A DNA stretch of 64,000 bases from positions 23,582 to 87,581 of the forward strand of contig JBCCQA010000024.1 in assembly GCA_039024635.1 (NCBI GenBank), in the 5' to 3' direction. Every line of letters begins with the position of its first letter. Positions within the stretch are counted from its first letter, which is position 1. Under the pieces are notes generated by a model. That model was not told where the DNA came from. It saw nothing but the letters and a program-made list of their open reading frames with translations, and did no database searches. Of the stretch, positions 43,134-51,666 are shown in pieces. The translations under genes were made by a program, and so were the position numbers. Source of the DNA: Kuafuiihalomonas sp039024635 (lineage in GTDB: Bacteria; Myxococcota; Kuafuiibacteriia; Kuafuiibacteriales; Kuafuiibacteriaceae).

Positions 43134-43706
43134 GTGGGTAGAAGTGCGGGTGGAAGGAAGCCAGTCCGGATTGGAGTGCTTGGCGCTTCGGGGAGCGGCG
43201 CTTCCACGCTCGGCCGAGCGTTGTCTCGACGACTCGAGCTGCGCTACTTCGACAGCGACGATTACTATCATGGTCCGAGCGATCCCCCTTTTCGGAACCC
43301 ACGGTCTCCTCTGGAGCGCTACGAGCTCATCCTTCGCGACTTGGGCGGTGAGGGCAGTTGGGTGCTGGGGGGTGGAGTGGCCGGTTGGGAGCCACAACCT
43401 GAGCTCCGGTTCACGCTGCTCGTCCTCCTCTGGGCGCCAGCTGAACTCAGGGTGAAGCGACTCCGCGAACGCGAACGAGAGCGCTTCGGGGCTCGAGTTC
43501 TTTCCGGCGGCGACATGCATCGAGATCATGAAGACTTCATCGATTGGGCACGCCGCTACGACATCGGCGGGATCGATGGAAAGACACGAGCCCGGCACGA
43601 AGCCTATCTGTTGGATCAAGCCTGTCCGGTCCTCCGACTAACCGAGGTCCGTCCGCCCGATGAGCTCGTCACCATCGTGTTCGAGCAGTTCGACGCTAGG
43701 GGATGA
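43134..43706 (+). CDS. adenylate-kinase-like P-loop protein lacking the Walker lysine
   Basis: 190 aa from GTG 43134 with AGGAGG upstream. The P-loop reads GVLGASGSGASTLGRAL: the lysine expected before S/T is alanine. Other features fit the small nucleotide-kinase group: FDSDDYYHGPSDPPF (acceptor-lid region), SWVLGGGVAGWEP, LLWAPAELRVKRLRERERERFG (LID-like arginines) and WARRYDIGG. Related proteins replace the lysine with T or S, so this is probably a family trait. The phosphate acceptor is unknown. A metabolite kinase or NTP-binding role is inferred. Confidence 0.72.
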   Translation: MGRSAGGRKPVRIGVLGASGSGASTLGRALSRRLELRYFDSDDYYHGPSDPPFRNPRSPLERYELILRDLGGEGSWVLGGGVAGWEPQPELRFTLLVLLWAPAELRVKRLRERERERFGARVLSGGDMHRDHEDFIDWARRYDIGGIDGKTRARHEAYLLDQACPVLRLTEVRPPDELVTIVFEQFDARG

Positions 43707-44199
43707 AACCGAGTCTTCAGCGCTCAAGCTGGACGGAGCACGGCTGGGAGTTCCACTGACGGTGATGCGCGCCATGACGGAGATAGCGCCTGCCTCCAGG
43801 TCTACGACCCCGTTGAAGCTGCCGCTAGACCTTCCACTGAAACGGAGCCACTGCCCTCGGCTTGTAGGCTCGCAGGTCCAGATTGACCCTCTGCGTAGAA
43901 CTGCTCCGCGAACCGGGTGTACCGAAGACTGGCTACGATCGGATCGAGCTCGACCCCGCTGAAGAAGAACTTCACACCAGGGGCGCTGGCCGCACGAATG
44001 ACAAGAATGCCCTGCTCATGTTGATGCCCCACAAACCCTATCGTACCGGCTGGCGCCGGGCATCCGCCGGATTGCTTACGGTCTCTCTCCCGTTCCGTCT
44101 TCGTGTCAGAATATCGAGTACGACGTTCAGAACTTCGAGTGGATGTCATTTCGATCTCAGCCTTCGCTCTTGGCAAAGGATTTGCTCAGCTCTCAGGAC
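43707..44199. other. non-coding or decayed stretch before the cysteine-rich lipoprotein
   Basis: 493 bp with no intact gene I accept. On the minus strand, codons from about 44066 back to 43830 read protein-like (VKFFFSGVELDPIVASLRY and TRFAEQFYAEG). They break near 43880, where a second frame reads RVNLDLRAYKPRAVAPFQWK to a stop. This looks like a frameshifted remnant. G+C is lower than in the window's left half. Confidence 0.3.
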
Positions 44200-44805
44200 A
44201 TGATGAGACTTCGAAATTTCCCTTCTTACGTTCTTCTCACGGGCTGCTGTGCGCTAGCCTGTGGCCTACCCGGGCTCGACGAGGGTGGAGGCACTGGAGC
44301 TCGACTCGATGCGGCCTGTACTGAGCCCGAGCCAGAGACGGATAGGTGCCAGGCCTGCGCCTGTGAAGATGGCGACTGGATTTGCCGGGCTACACCCTGT
44401 CCGCCTCCCCCCGTCGAGTGTCAGCCTGGCGATCCAGAGCCCGATCAAGATCCTTGCACGAGCTGCAGCTGTGAAGATGGTCTATGGAAATGTATCTTGA
44501 CCGCTTGCCCTCCGCCCGACTGCGAGCCCGGCGACGTCTACCCTCATGAGGGTCCATGCGAGAGCTGTGCTTGCGAAGATGAGACTTGGGTCTGCCGAGA
44601 TACGCCTTGCGCTCTGGGAAGCTGTCTCGACGAAGCCGACTGCATCATCTCTGGGTGCAATTCTGAGGTTTGCGGTGCGGAGAGCGTGGCGACACCCTGC
44701 GTCGCTTTGCCGGAGTTCCAGTGCTACGTTGACGCCGAGTGCGGCTGCATCGATGGCCAGTGCGCATGGGCCCCAGAGGTCCAGGCATGCCTAGACAATT
44801 TCTGA
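44200..44805 (+). CDS. cysteine-rich lipoprotein with VWC-like repeats and eight-cysteine cluster
   Basis: 201 aa from ATG 44200 (ATG 44203 equally possible; both near AGGA). Signal YVLLTGCCALAC provides two candidate lipidation cysteines. Three tandem units follow, each C-x-x-C-x-C-E-D-x-x-W-x-C-x-x-x-x-CP: CQACACEDGDWICRATPCP, CTSCSCEDGLWKCILTACP and CESCACEDETWVCRDTPC. These resemble von Willebrand C modules. The C-terminus (DCIISGCNSEVCGAES ... FQCYVDAECGCIDGQCAW) matches the eight-cysteine-cluster domain found in Myxococcota. It is exported and disulfide-rich, with a likely surface or matrix role. Confidence 0.75.
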   Translation: MMRLRNFPSYVLLTGCCALACGLPGLDEGGGTGARLDAACTEPEPETDRCQACACEDGDWICRATPCPPPPVECQPGDPEPDQDPCTSCSCEDGLWKCILTACPPPDCEPGDVYPHEGPCESCACEDETWVCRDTPCALGSCLDEADCIISGCNSEVCGAESVATPCVALPEFQCYVDAECGCIDGQCAWAPEVQACLDNF

Positions 44806-44824
44806 AGTGACCAACAAATGGGAC

Positions 44825-46027
44825 CTACCCCGCGAGCTGCTCCATGATGGGCAGGCTCAAGAAGAACTTGATGACTACGGCATTCAGGAGGTCGATGAAG
44901 AACGCGCCAACTAGAGGCACCACGAGGAAAGCCTTGGGCGAGAGTCCGTACCTCGAGGTAATCGCGTGCATGTTTGCTATGGCCACTGGAGTGGCTCCGA
45001 GACCGAGCCCTACAAACCCGCCTGCGATGACGGCTGCGTCGTAGTCACGGCCCATGATGCGGTACACAACCAGTACAGCGAAAGTCGTCATGACCGAGAC
45101 CTGGATGATCAAGGCGAGAATGATGGGCACAGCGCCTCGCGAAAGAGCGCTCAGGTCCATGCTCATGAGGCTCATGGCGAGGAAGATGTTGAGGGATACA
45201 TCAGAGTGAATACTGACGACGCGGTGGTTGAGAGCGGAACCAAGGAGGTCGCCGACGTTGGCGATCAGTATGCCGACTGCCATGGAGGTCAGGAAACCGG
45301 GAAGGCGAAGGCCTACATCTACCAGCAAGCGGTTCACTATGTCCCCAAGCGATACGCAAAGGGCCAGGGCCAGTACGGTACCCAAGACGTCGTGAAGCTG
45401 AACGTCCTTCTGAATCGTCTCTGCCGACCGTCCAGGGGTCTCGTCGGGGCCTTTGGGCCGCATTTCTTCTGGCATTCGGTCAACCAGACGACCGGCCAGT
45501 GGACCGCCCAGTAACCCACCGATGATGAGTCCCAGGGTGGCAAAAGCGATCCCGGCCTCGCTTGCTTGGTCTAGCCCGCTCTCTTCAGCGACTTTGCCCC
45601 AGGCTATGGCTGTTCCGTGCCCTCCCGCGAATGAAATACTGCCCGCGAAGAGACCGTAGGCGGGGTGGTCGCCCAGGAGTAAGGCAAGCGTCACGCCCGC
45701 AAAGTCCTGAATGACCAGAAAACAGGCTGCCAACACGACCAAGACTGCGAGCGTTGGTCCGCCCTCCTTCAGCGTTCTGAGTTTGGCACTCAGTCCAACG
45801 GTGCTGAAGAAGACGAGCAGGAGCAGGTCCCGAGACCGCATATCGTAGCTCAGGTCGAATCCGAGAAGCTGCTGGCCTGCCATCGAAACGAGGCTGAAGA
45901 CTAGCCCCCCAGTGACTGCAATCGGTACGTGGTTCCTTCCCAAGAACCCAACGTATCGGTTGAGAGATTGGCCCAGCCAAAGAACGAGAACACTTCCAAT
46001 CAGAAAATCAGCACCGCTCAACTCCAC
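44825..46027 (-). CDS. gltS: sodium/glutamate symporter GltS
   Basis: 400 aa from GTG 46027, which has AGGGG 7 nt upstream; this matches the 401-aa E. coli protein. About ten to twelve hydrophobic helices form two inverted halves. Diagnostic blocks are LLLVFFSTVGLSAKL, GSISFAGGHGTAIAWG and, in the second half, AGGFVGLGLGATPVAIANMHA. The two GHGT and GLGATPVA loops are the re-entrant, substrate- and sodium-binding hairpins. It imports glutamate with Na+. It is divergent from the porin gene. Confidence 0.92.
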   Translation of the reverse strand: MELSGADFLIGSVLVLWLGQSLNRYVGFLGRNHVPIAVTGGLVFSLVSMAGQQLLGFDLSYDMRSRDLLLLVFFSTVGLSAKLRTLKEGGPTLAVLVVLAACFLVIQDFAGVTLALLLGDHPAYGLFAGSISFAGGHGTAIAWGKVAEESGLDQASEAGIAFATLGLIIGGLLGGPLAGRLVDRMPEEMRPKGPDETPGRSAETIQKDVQLHDVLGTVLALALCVSLGDIVNRLLVDVGLRLPGFLTSMAVGILIANVGDLLGSALNHRVVSIHSDVSLNIFLAMSLMSMDLSALSRGAVPIILALIIQVSVMTTFAVLVVYRIMGRDYDAAVIAGGFVGLGLGATPVAIANMHAITSRYGLSPKAFLVVPLVGAFFIDLLNAVVIKFFLSLPIMEQLAG

Positions 46028-46182
46028 AGGACGCCCCTGTTTGGAGACGAGCCACAGGCAGGGTACAGGTTGCACGGACATATGACGCCAATTTCTGTCG
46101 CACTCTGACCAGACCAGATGCTGCCCACCATTGTCGCATAAGGTCCGTTGGCAAGACGATAGACCCATGCTGAGTCCAAGTC

Positions 46183-47382
46183 TTGCTGCACCGGGCTCGC
46201 CGAGGTTTGCATCAGCTTGTGCTTGCGATCTGTTTGGCTTTGACCGGTCTTGAAGAGGTACACGCTCAAGACCTCGGTGCCGCTCCGCACAGCTCGGCTC
46301 CGGCGCCTGCGGGAACAACCCTCGGAAAGAAGAATGTTCTTCAGGAGCTCAATGAGACCCTTCGCTTCTATGGAGCCCTTCAGACTCGATTGGTCTTCAC
46401 CGAATCCGGCGAAGAGCTTCAGGATGGGGCTTCACGGATCGGCATTTCATTTCGTCGGGCTCTAGCGCCTCGAAGACTTCCGCTACTGGAAGCGTTCGGA
46501 AAACTCGAGTTTGGGGTTAACTTGGTCGACAACTCCCAAACCCTGACGCTGGGTGATAGCACGAGCTCAGAGATCCTCTCTCGAGACGGGCAAGACGCCT
46601 TCGAGACTCGACTTGGCTTCCTTGGCCTTGCCTACGGCAACTTCGTTCGCCTGAGCTTTGGTAAGCAGTGGAGCGTCTATTACGACGTGGCTGGATGGAC
46701 CGATAAGTACTACGTATTTGGATCTACGGCTCTTGGTGTCTTCAGCTCCGGGACCGATGGGGGGGGTGGACCAGGCCGAGCAGATCAGGCCATCCAGGCT
46801 CGTTTCGCTCTGAGATTCGTCGACTTGGGGCTTCAGTATCAGGTTCGGGGGCTCAGTCTTGGCGATGGCCGAAGCTTCGGTGCATCCCTTCGAGCTCGCC
46901 CGACTCCTTGGCTCGAGATAGGCGGCACCTTCGTCCAAGTCCTCGTTGATGAAGACGCCGCCCGATCAATGGGCCTACAGCTGGATAATGATCCTCGTGT
47001 TTTCGGTTTGGGTGTGAAGCTTGACTATGGAGGGTGGATCTTGGCCTTTGTTTACGGCAATCAAGCAGAGAACGAGCTTGGCTCGCGAGAGGACCAGAGC
47101 CTGCTCATCGGAGGAAATGGATACGAGCTGTATGCCCGAGTTCCTCTTCCGCTCCGACTACATATCTACGGTGGCTTCAACCTATTGGACTCGGACGACC
47201 AAGGGCTCGACGAGCCAGTCGACGTCGAGCACTACTACCTCGGCGTGGCCTGGGACTTCCATCGACAAAGCAAGGTCTACCTGCAGGCTCGACGAGCAGC
47301 TCTTTCTGACGTCGATGCCCTGGTCTTCGGGTTACACTATGATTTTGAGGCCTTCGCTGGACGTACTGTACCTGACTCTTGA
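46183..47382 (+). CDS. porin-like outer-membrane beta-barrel
   Basis: 399 aa, TTG start with signal peptide LHQLVLAICLALTGLEEVHAQ. Mature sequence contains repeated amphipathic strands and long loops. An ASRIGISFRR and FETRLGFLGLAYGNFVRLSFGKQW segment is typical of 16-stranded Gram-negative porins. Late strands such as VYLQARRAALSDVDALVFGLHYDF precede a short tail. It is paired with gltS across 155 bp, so it may supply anionic amino acids through the outer membrane (inference from position only). Confidence 0.75.
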   Translation: MLHRARRGLHQLVLAICLALTGLEEVHAQDLGAAPHSSAPAPAGTTLGKKNVLQELNETLRFYGALQTRLVFTESGEELQDGASRIGISFRRALAPRRLPLLEAFGKLEFGVNLVDNSQTLTLGDSTSSEILSRDGQDAFETRLGFLGLAYGNFVRLSFGKQWSVYYDVAGWTDKYYVFGSTALGVFSSGTDGGGGPGRADQAIQARFALRFVDLGLQYQVRGLSLGDGRSFGASLRARPTPWLEIGGTFVQVLVDEDAARSMGLQLDNDPRVFGLGVKLDYGGWILAFVYGNQAENELGSREDQSLLIGGNGYELYARVPLPLRLHIYGGFNLLDSDDQGLDEPVDVEHYYLGVAWDFHRQSKVYLQARRAALSDVDALVFGLHYDFEAFAGRTVPDS

Positions 47383-47466
47383 TTCGACCTCGCAAACCGC
47401 AGCGTACGGTCCTCTGCGAGTGCTGAGTCCGACCTCGGTTCGCCGAGCTTGGTCGATGGTTTCATT

Positions 47467-47482
47467 GGAGCGCCACCGCTCC
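47467..47482 (-). terminator. weak hairpin at the end of the RND pump operon
   Basis: GGAGCG and CGCTCC form a perfect 6-bp stem with a 4-nt CCAC loop, 5 bp beyond the stop codon of the pump gene and between convergent genes. No T-run, so it may only weakly terminate. Confidence 0.25.
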
Positions 47483-47486
47483 GGAG

Positions 47487-50400
47487 TCAACTGGGCTTGG
47501 GTACCCGGTAGAACATCGCGTACATCAGAGGCACGACGAGCAAGGTGAGGAAGGTCGAGAAGACGAGCCCAAACATGATGGCGACGGCCATGGGTTGCCA
47601 CATCCTTCCGCCACTTACATACAATGGAATCAACGAAGCCACTGTTGTCGCTGTCGTCAGCAGAATGGGTCGCAAGCGCTGTTGCGCAGCAAGAACGACT
47701 GCTTCGGCTGGAGGCGTCCCGCCGTCCAATAAGAGCTGGACCCGGTCCAGAAGAACGATGGCATTGTTGACGACGATGCCGGCCAGCGACACGATTCCCA
47801 ACAGTGTCATGAAGCCAAAGGAGCTCTTCATGATGACCAGTCCAAGCACAACGCCGATGAGCCCCAAGACGATTGCGGAAAGGACGATGACGGGCTTTCT
47901 AAATGAGTTGAACTGAAGGACTAGCAGAAAGAGGATCGCTAGCCCGGCGACGCTCATCTTGTCGCTTATGCTCTTGTTCGCATCAACACTCGACTCGTAG
48001 TCTCCGCCATACTCCCAGCGGTAGCCGAACTTCCAGTCTTTGGCTTCTTCCTCCAGCCAAGGTCGTAGGTCGTTGAATATACCAATGGCCGTCACGCCGG
48101 GCGTGACGGCGGCCTCGACGGTGACGGTTCGATAGCGGTCTCGCCTTAGGATCGTCGAGGCCTCATAGGTCAATCCGACATCCGCTACCTGGGAAAGAGG
48201 AACCCCCTGTACCTGGGAGCTTCCAAAGACTGTCAGGTTACGGATTCGATCGAGGTCTCGTCGCGCGGTTCCCGTCGAACGCAACAAGACGGGGATACTG
48301 TCGTCTACCTCCCGATACCGCGTCGTTTCGAGACCGCTCAGGAAAGTCTGAAGAGCGATGGCGACATCTTCATTGCTGAGGCCGGCGCGTTGAGCCCGAG
48401 CCGAATCAATGTCGACGTCTAGCTTCTTGACTCTGGCTCCCCAGTCATCACGAATCTCCACGACTCCGGCCATCGTCCCCAACTTTGCCTTTACCTGATC
48501 AACGATTTGGAAAACCTCGTCGATATCGGCTCCGCTGATGCGGACCTCGATGGGCATGTCGACAGGCGGTCCGGAATTCAGGGGGCGGATGTAGGTTTGA
48601 ACGTCAGGGAATTCGTCGAGAATGAAGCGTTGAAGCTTCTCCATCATGGGGTCCACGGCCGCCAAAGAGGTCGTGTGAACCATGAACTCGCAGAAGCCTC
48701 CGAGACTGGGCGAGGGGGTGTAGCCAAGGGTGAAGGACGGTGGTGTCTCCCCCACAAAGGCCGTCCAAGCCAACACTCCTTCTTCGTCTCCGCCTTCCTC
48801 GACCTGAAGCTCGTCTCGCATGAAGGCATCGACTCGCTGAGCCATTGCGCGTGTCGTTTCAATGCGCGTTCCTACTGGATAGCTGAGCTCCGCCATAAAG
48901 AAGGCGCGGTCCTGTGGCGGAAAGAAGATTTGGGGCACCCGGCTCCAAAGCGGTAGGGAGCCCAGGAACATCGCCACGACGATCGCGAGCGATACCAATC
49001 GGTTCCGAAGCACCACGCGCAGTAGGCCGCGGTACAGTTGGTAAGTTATCGAACCGAATTCGTCGGCCGACTCATCCCTTCGCGCAACTTTGAGAAAGAG
49101 CACGCAAAGGAGCGGAATCATGGTCAGGGAAAGGACCCACGAAGCCAACAGGGTCACGGTCACGACCGTGAACAAGACACCGGTGTACTCGCCAACGTTT
49201 GACTCAGCTAGGTAGATGGGAAGGAAGGCTGCGGCCGTAGTTAGCGACGAGATGAGGAGGGGCCCTTGAAGCTCTGAGCAGCTGTCGATCGCGGCCTCTC
49301 GGGCTTTCTGTCCGTCCTGCATTCTGACGATGATGAGCTCGCTGACGACGATGGCATTGTCCACGAGAAGGCCCAGGGCGATGATCAGTGCGGCAAGGCT
49401 CATCTGGTTGACGGACTCACCAATGAGTCCCATCACGGCGATGGCCACGATCATGGCTGCTGGAATGAGCGAGGAAACGATGAGGCCAGTTCGAAAACCC
49501 AGCGATGCCAGCATAACCAAGAGGACGATGCCGACCGCTTGGTAGACGCTGCTCGTGAACTCATTGACCTTCGTGTCCACGTCTCTGGGCTGGAAGTAGG
49601 TCATGTCGAAGTCGAGACCGTGCGGGTAGAGCGACTCGACGCGTGCGAAGAAAGCTGAGATTTCCGAACCCAAATCGAGAAGGTTGTAGCCGTCGCTCAT
49701 CGCTACGGCGAATGCGATGCCCTCGCGGCCTCCGTACTCCACGAGCCCAACGGGAGGATCGACGTAGTCTCTCTCGATATCGGTTATGGTGTCGAGGCTG
49801 ACGACCCCCCCTGATGGCAGTGGTATGAGGGTGCTTCGCAGCTCATCGACCGAGTCGAAGTTGCCGCTGGGTTCGAGAGGAATGGTCTCCGGTCCGAGAT
49901 CAATCTCGCCGCCTGGCTTGATGATGTTTCTGGCCGATAGAACTTGCTGTAGCTGGGTCGGCGAGAGACCCAGCTTGGCCAGTCTGGCGTTGTCATACTC
50001 TACGAAGACTCGCTCTTCCTGTTCGCCGAGGACCTCGACCTTGGCTACGCCAGGGAGAAGGAGTATCTGATCTCGGATTCTATCCGAAATCTCACCGGTT
50101 TCGTTCTTCGTGAACCCATCGGCGGTCATCGTGAAGATGATCGGATAGGTGTCTCCCATGTCGTCGTTGTAGACGGGCCCAACGACCTCGGAAGGGAGCT
50201 GGTCTTTGATTGCGTTGACCTCGCGCCGCATCTCGTCCCAGAGAGGACGCATGGTCTTGAACTCTTCGCGAATAGCGACGGTGACCAAGCTGACGCCCGT
50301 TCGCGACTCGCTCTTGATGTAATCTATCTCGGCGATGGATTGAACCGCCGCTTCGATTGGGTCTGATACGAGCTGCTCGACTCGTTCCGGGCTCGCACCT

Positions 50401-50555
50401 TCGAAGTAGGTGACGATCTGAGCCGTGCGCATGATGAAGCCCGGGTCCATCTTCTTGGGCATCTCTTGGTAGGCGCCGATACCTGCAAAGAGAACGACCC
50501 CAACGGCAATGGCAGTGACTCGACTGTTGTCGAGGGCGTAGGACGTCAGGCTCAT
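47487..50555 (-). CDS. RND efflux pump inner-membrane permease (AcrB/HAE-type)
   Basis: 1,022 aa, normal for HAE/HME RND permeases. One N-terminal helix is followed by a large porter loop with SPERVEQLVSDPIEAAVQSI and GVAKVEVLGEQEERVFVEYD, then the TM2-6 bundle with ALGLLVDNAIVVSE. The proton-relay aspartate pair is reduced to DN here. A second periplasmic loop and a C-terminal bundle with GIVVNNAIVLLDRV complete the protein. It exports drugs, metals or lipophilic molecules as a trimer. It is third in a TolC-MFP-RND operon and overlaps the MFP gene by 4 nt (ATGA). Confidence 0.95.
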   Translation of the reverse strand: MSLTSYALDNSRVTAIAVGVVLFAGIGAYQEMPKKMDPGFIMRTAQIVTYFEGASPERVEQLVSDPIEAAVQSIAEIDYIKSESRTGVSLVTVAIREEFKTMRPLWDEMRREVNAIKDQLPSEVVGPVYNDDMGDTYPIIFTMTADGFTKNETGEISDRIRDQILLLPGVAKVEVLGEQEERVFVEYDNARLAKLGLSPTQLQQVLSARNIIKPGGEIDLGPETIPLEPSGNFDSVDELRSTLIPLPSGGVVSLDTITDIERDYVDPPVGLVEYGGREGIAFAVAMSDGYNLLDLGSEISAFFARVESLYPHGLDFDMTYFQPRDVDTKVNEFTSSVYQAVGIVLLVMLASLGFRTGLIVSSLIPAAMIVAIAVMGLIGESVNQMSLAALIIALGLLVDNAIVVSELIIVRMQDGQKAREAAIDSCSELQGPLLISSLTTAAAFLPIYLAESNVGEYTGVLFTVVTVTLLASWVLSLTMIPLLCVLFLKVARRDESADEFGSITYQLYRGLLRVVLRNRLVSLAIVVAMFLGSLPLWSRVPQIFFPPQDRAFFMAELSYPVGTRIETTRAMAQRVDAFMRDELQVEEGGDEEGVLAWTAFVGETPPSFTLGYTPSPSLGGFCEFMVHTTSLAAVDPMMEKLQRFILDEFPDVQTYIRPLNSGPPVDMPIEVRISGADIDEVFQIVDQVKAKLGTMAGVVEIRDDWGARVKKLDVDIDSARAQRAGLSNEDVAIALQTFLSGLETTRYREVDDSIPVLLRSTGTARRDLDRIRNLTVFGSSQVQGVPLSQVADVGLTYEASTILRRDRYRTVTVEAAVTPGVTAIGIFNDLRPWLEEEAKDWKFGYRWEYGGDYESSVDANKSISDKMSVAGLAILFLLVLQFNSFRKPVIVLSAIVLGLIGVVLGLVIMKSSFGFMTLLGIVSLAGIVVNNAIVLLDRVQLLLDGGTPPAEAVVLAAQQRLRPILLTTATTVASLIPLYVSGGRMWQPMAVAIMFGLVFSTFLTLLVVPLMYAMFYRVPKPS

Positions 50556-51661
50556 TGGTCAAAGCTCTCCTGCTTCTTCGGCACTTTGACCTTCAGTCCC
50601 TCGAATATCCTGCTCACTCCGGCTGTCACGACGCGTTGACCGGGCTGTACCCCGGAGAGCACTTCGATTCCCGTCGTCTCGATGCGGCCCGTCTGGACAC
50701 CCTGCCGACGGACGGTGCCTAGCTCTTCTGCCTTGTCGGACTCGCTCTGCTCAATGAGGAAGACGAATGTCCCTTCTCTGTCTTCTCCAACAGCAGTCGT
50801 TGGAACGGTGAGGGCGCTGCCTCCCTCGGAAAGAGGTTCGAATTCGAAGACCACGTTGGCTGCCATGCCAACTTCGAGACCTTCTGGCCTCTTCAGCAGC
50901 CGAATCGTCACCGGGTAAGCCACTTTGGACAGTCCCGCCACACCGATCTCCGAGACTTCGCCTTCTACTAGTTTGTCGCCCATCGTGGTGAGTACGACCT
51001 GCACCTTTTTCCCTCGGCCGAATCGATTGATGAAGACCTCAGGCATATCGATGTCCACCTCCAACTCATCTCCAGACTGGAGTACACCGATGGACTGGCC
51101 CGCACTCACGACCTCAGTGGCCTCCACGTCCACCTCTCGGACCACGCCATCAGCCTTCGCCTCGAGCGTGGCATAACCGAGCTGCCGCTGAAGCGAACGA
51201 ACGACCTGGTACTGCGCGGCCACGGCTGAAGCCGCGCTGTCGCGTTGGGCACGTGCCGTATCAAGGTCGGATACTGAGGCGTTCTTGTTTTCGAACAGTC
51301 GCTTGGTACGCTTGTAGGTCGAGTCCGCACTCCGAGACTCCGCTTGCAGCTGGCTCAGAGAGGCGCGAGCTTGTTGGAGCTCGATTTCGAAGTCAGTCGG
51401 ATCGAGGCGAGCCAAAACCTGACCAGCCTTCACTCGGTCACCCATCTTCACCAAGAGCTCCTGCACGCGTCCACCGACTTGGAAGCTCAGGTCGGACTCG
51501 TCGCTGGCTTTGACCTGTCCGGAGAACGTGCGCTTCACCGCTCCTGAAACATCACTGACCTCGACATAGCGAACCGAGCGCAGTCGAGGCGCTTGGTCGG
51601 GTGCCGGCTCTGAACAAGCCAGCAGGCTTGCTGTCATTGGAATCCATATCTGCTTTTTCAT
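50552..51661 (-). CDS. HlyD/MFP periplasmic adaptor lipoprotein
   Basis: 369 aa from ATG 51661 with AGGAG 8 nt upstream (GTG 51670 also in frame). Lipobox TASLLAC. A first lipoyl half SFQVGGRVQELLVKMGDRVKAG and VLARLDPTDFEIELQQARA precede a coiled-coil hairpin (about 100-175). The second lipoyl half ATLEAKADGVVREVDVE and a beta-barrel with GKKVQVVLTTMGD follow, ending with RVVTAGVSRIFEGLKVK. It links the RND permease to the TolC channel. It lies 5 bp after tolC and overlaps the permease start. Confidence 0.94.
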   Translation of the reverse strand: MKKQIWIPMTASLLACSEPAPDQAPRLRSVRYVEVSDVSGAVKRTFSGQVKASDESDLSFQVGGRVQELLVKMGDRVKAGQVLARLDPTDFEIELQQARASLSQLQAESRSADSTYKRTKRLFENKNASVSDLDTARAQRDSAASAVAAQYQVVRSLQRQLGYATLEAKADGVVREVDVEATEVVSAGQSIGVLQSGDELEVDIDMPEVFINRFGRGKKVQVVLTTMGDKLVEGEVSEIGVAGLSKVAYPVTIRLLKRPEGLEVGMAANVVFEFEPLSEGGSALTVPTTAVGEDREGTFVFLIEQSESDKAEELGTVRRQGVQTGRIETTGIEVLSGVQPGQRVVTAGVSRIFEGLKVKVPKKQESFDQ

Positions 51662-51666
51662 CCCGT

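Noticed and set aside
42721..43455. A 244-codon plus-strand frame overlapping the P-loop gene
   Set aside because: The P-loop gene in another frame has AGGAGG, a Walker-like loop and family features; this frame has none.
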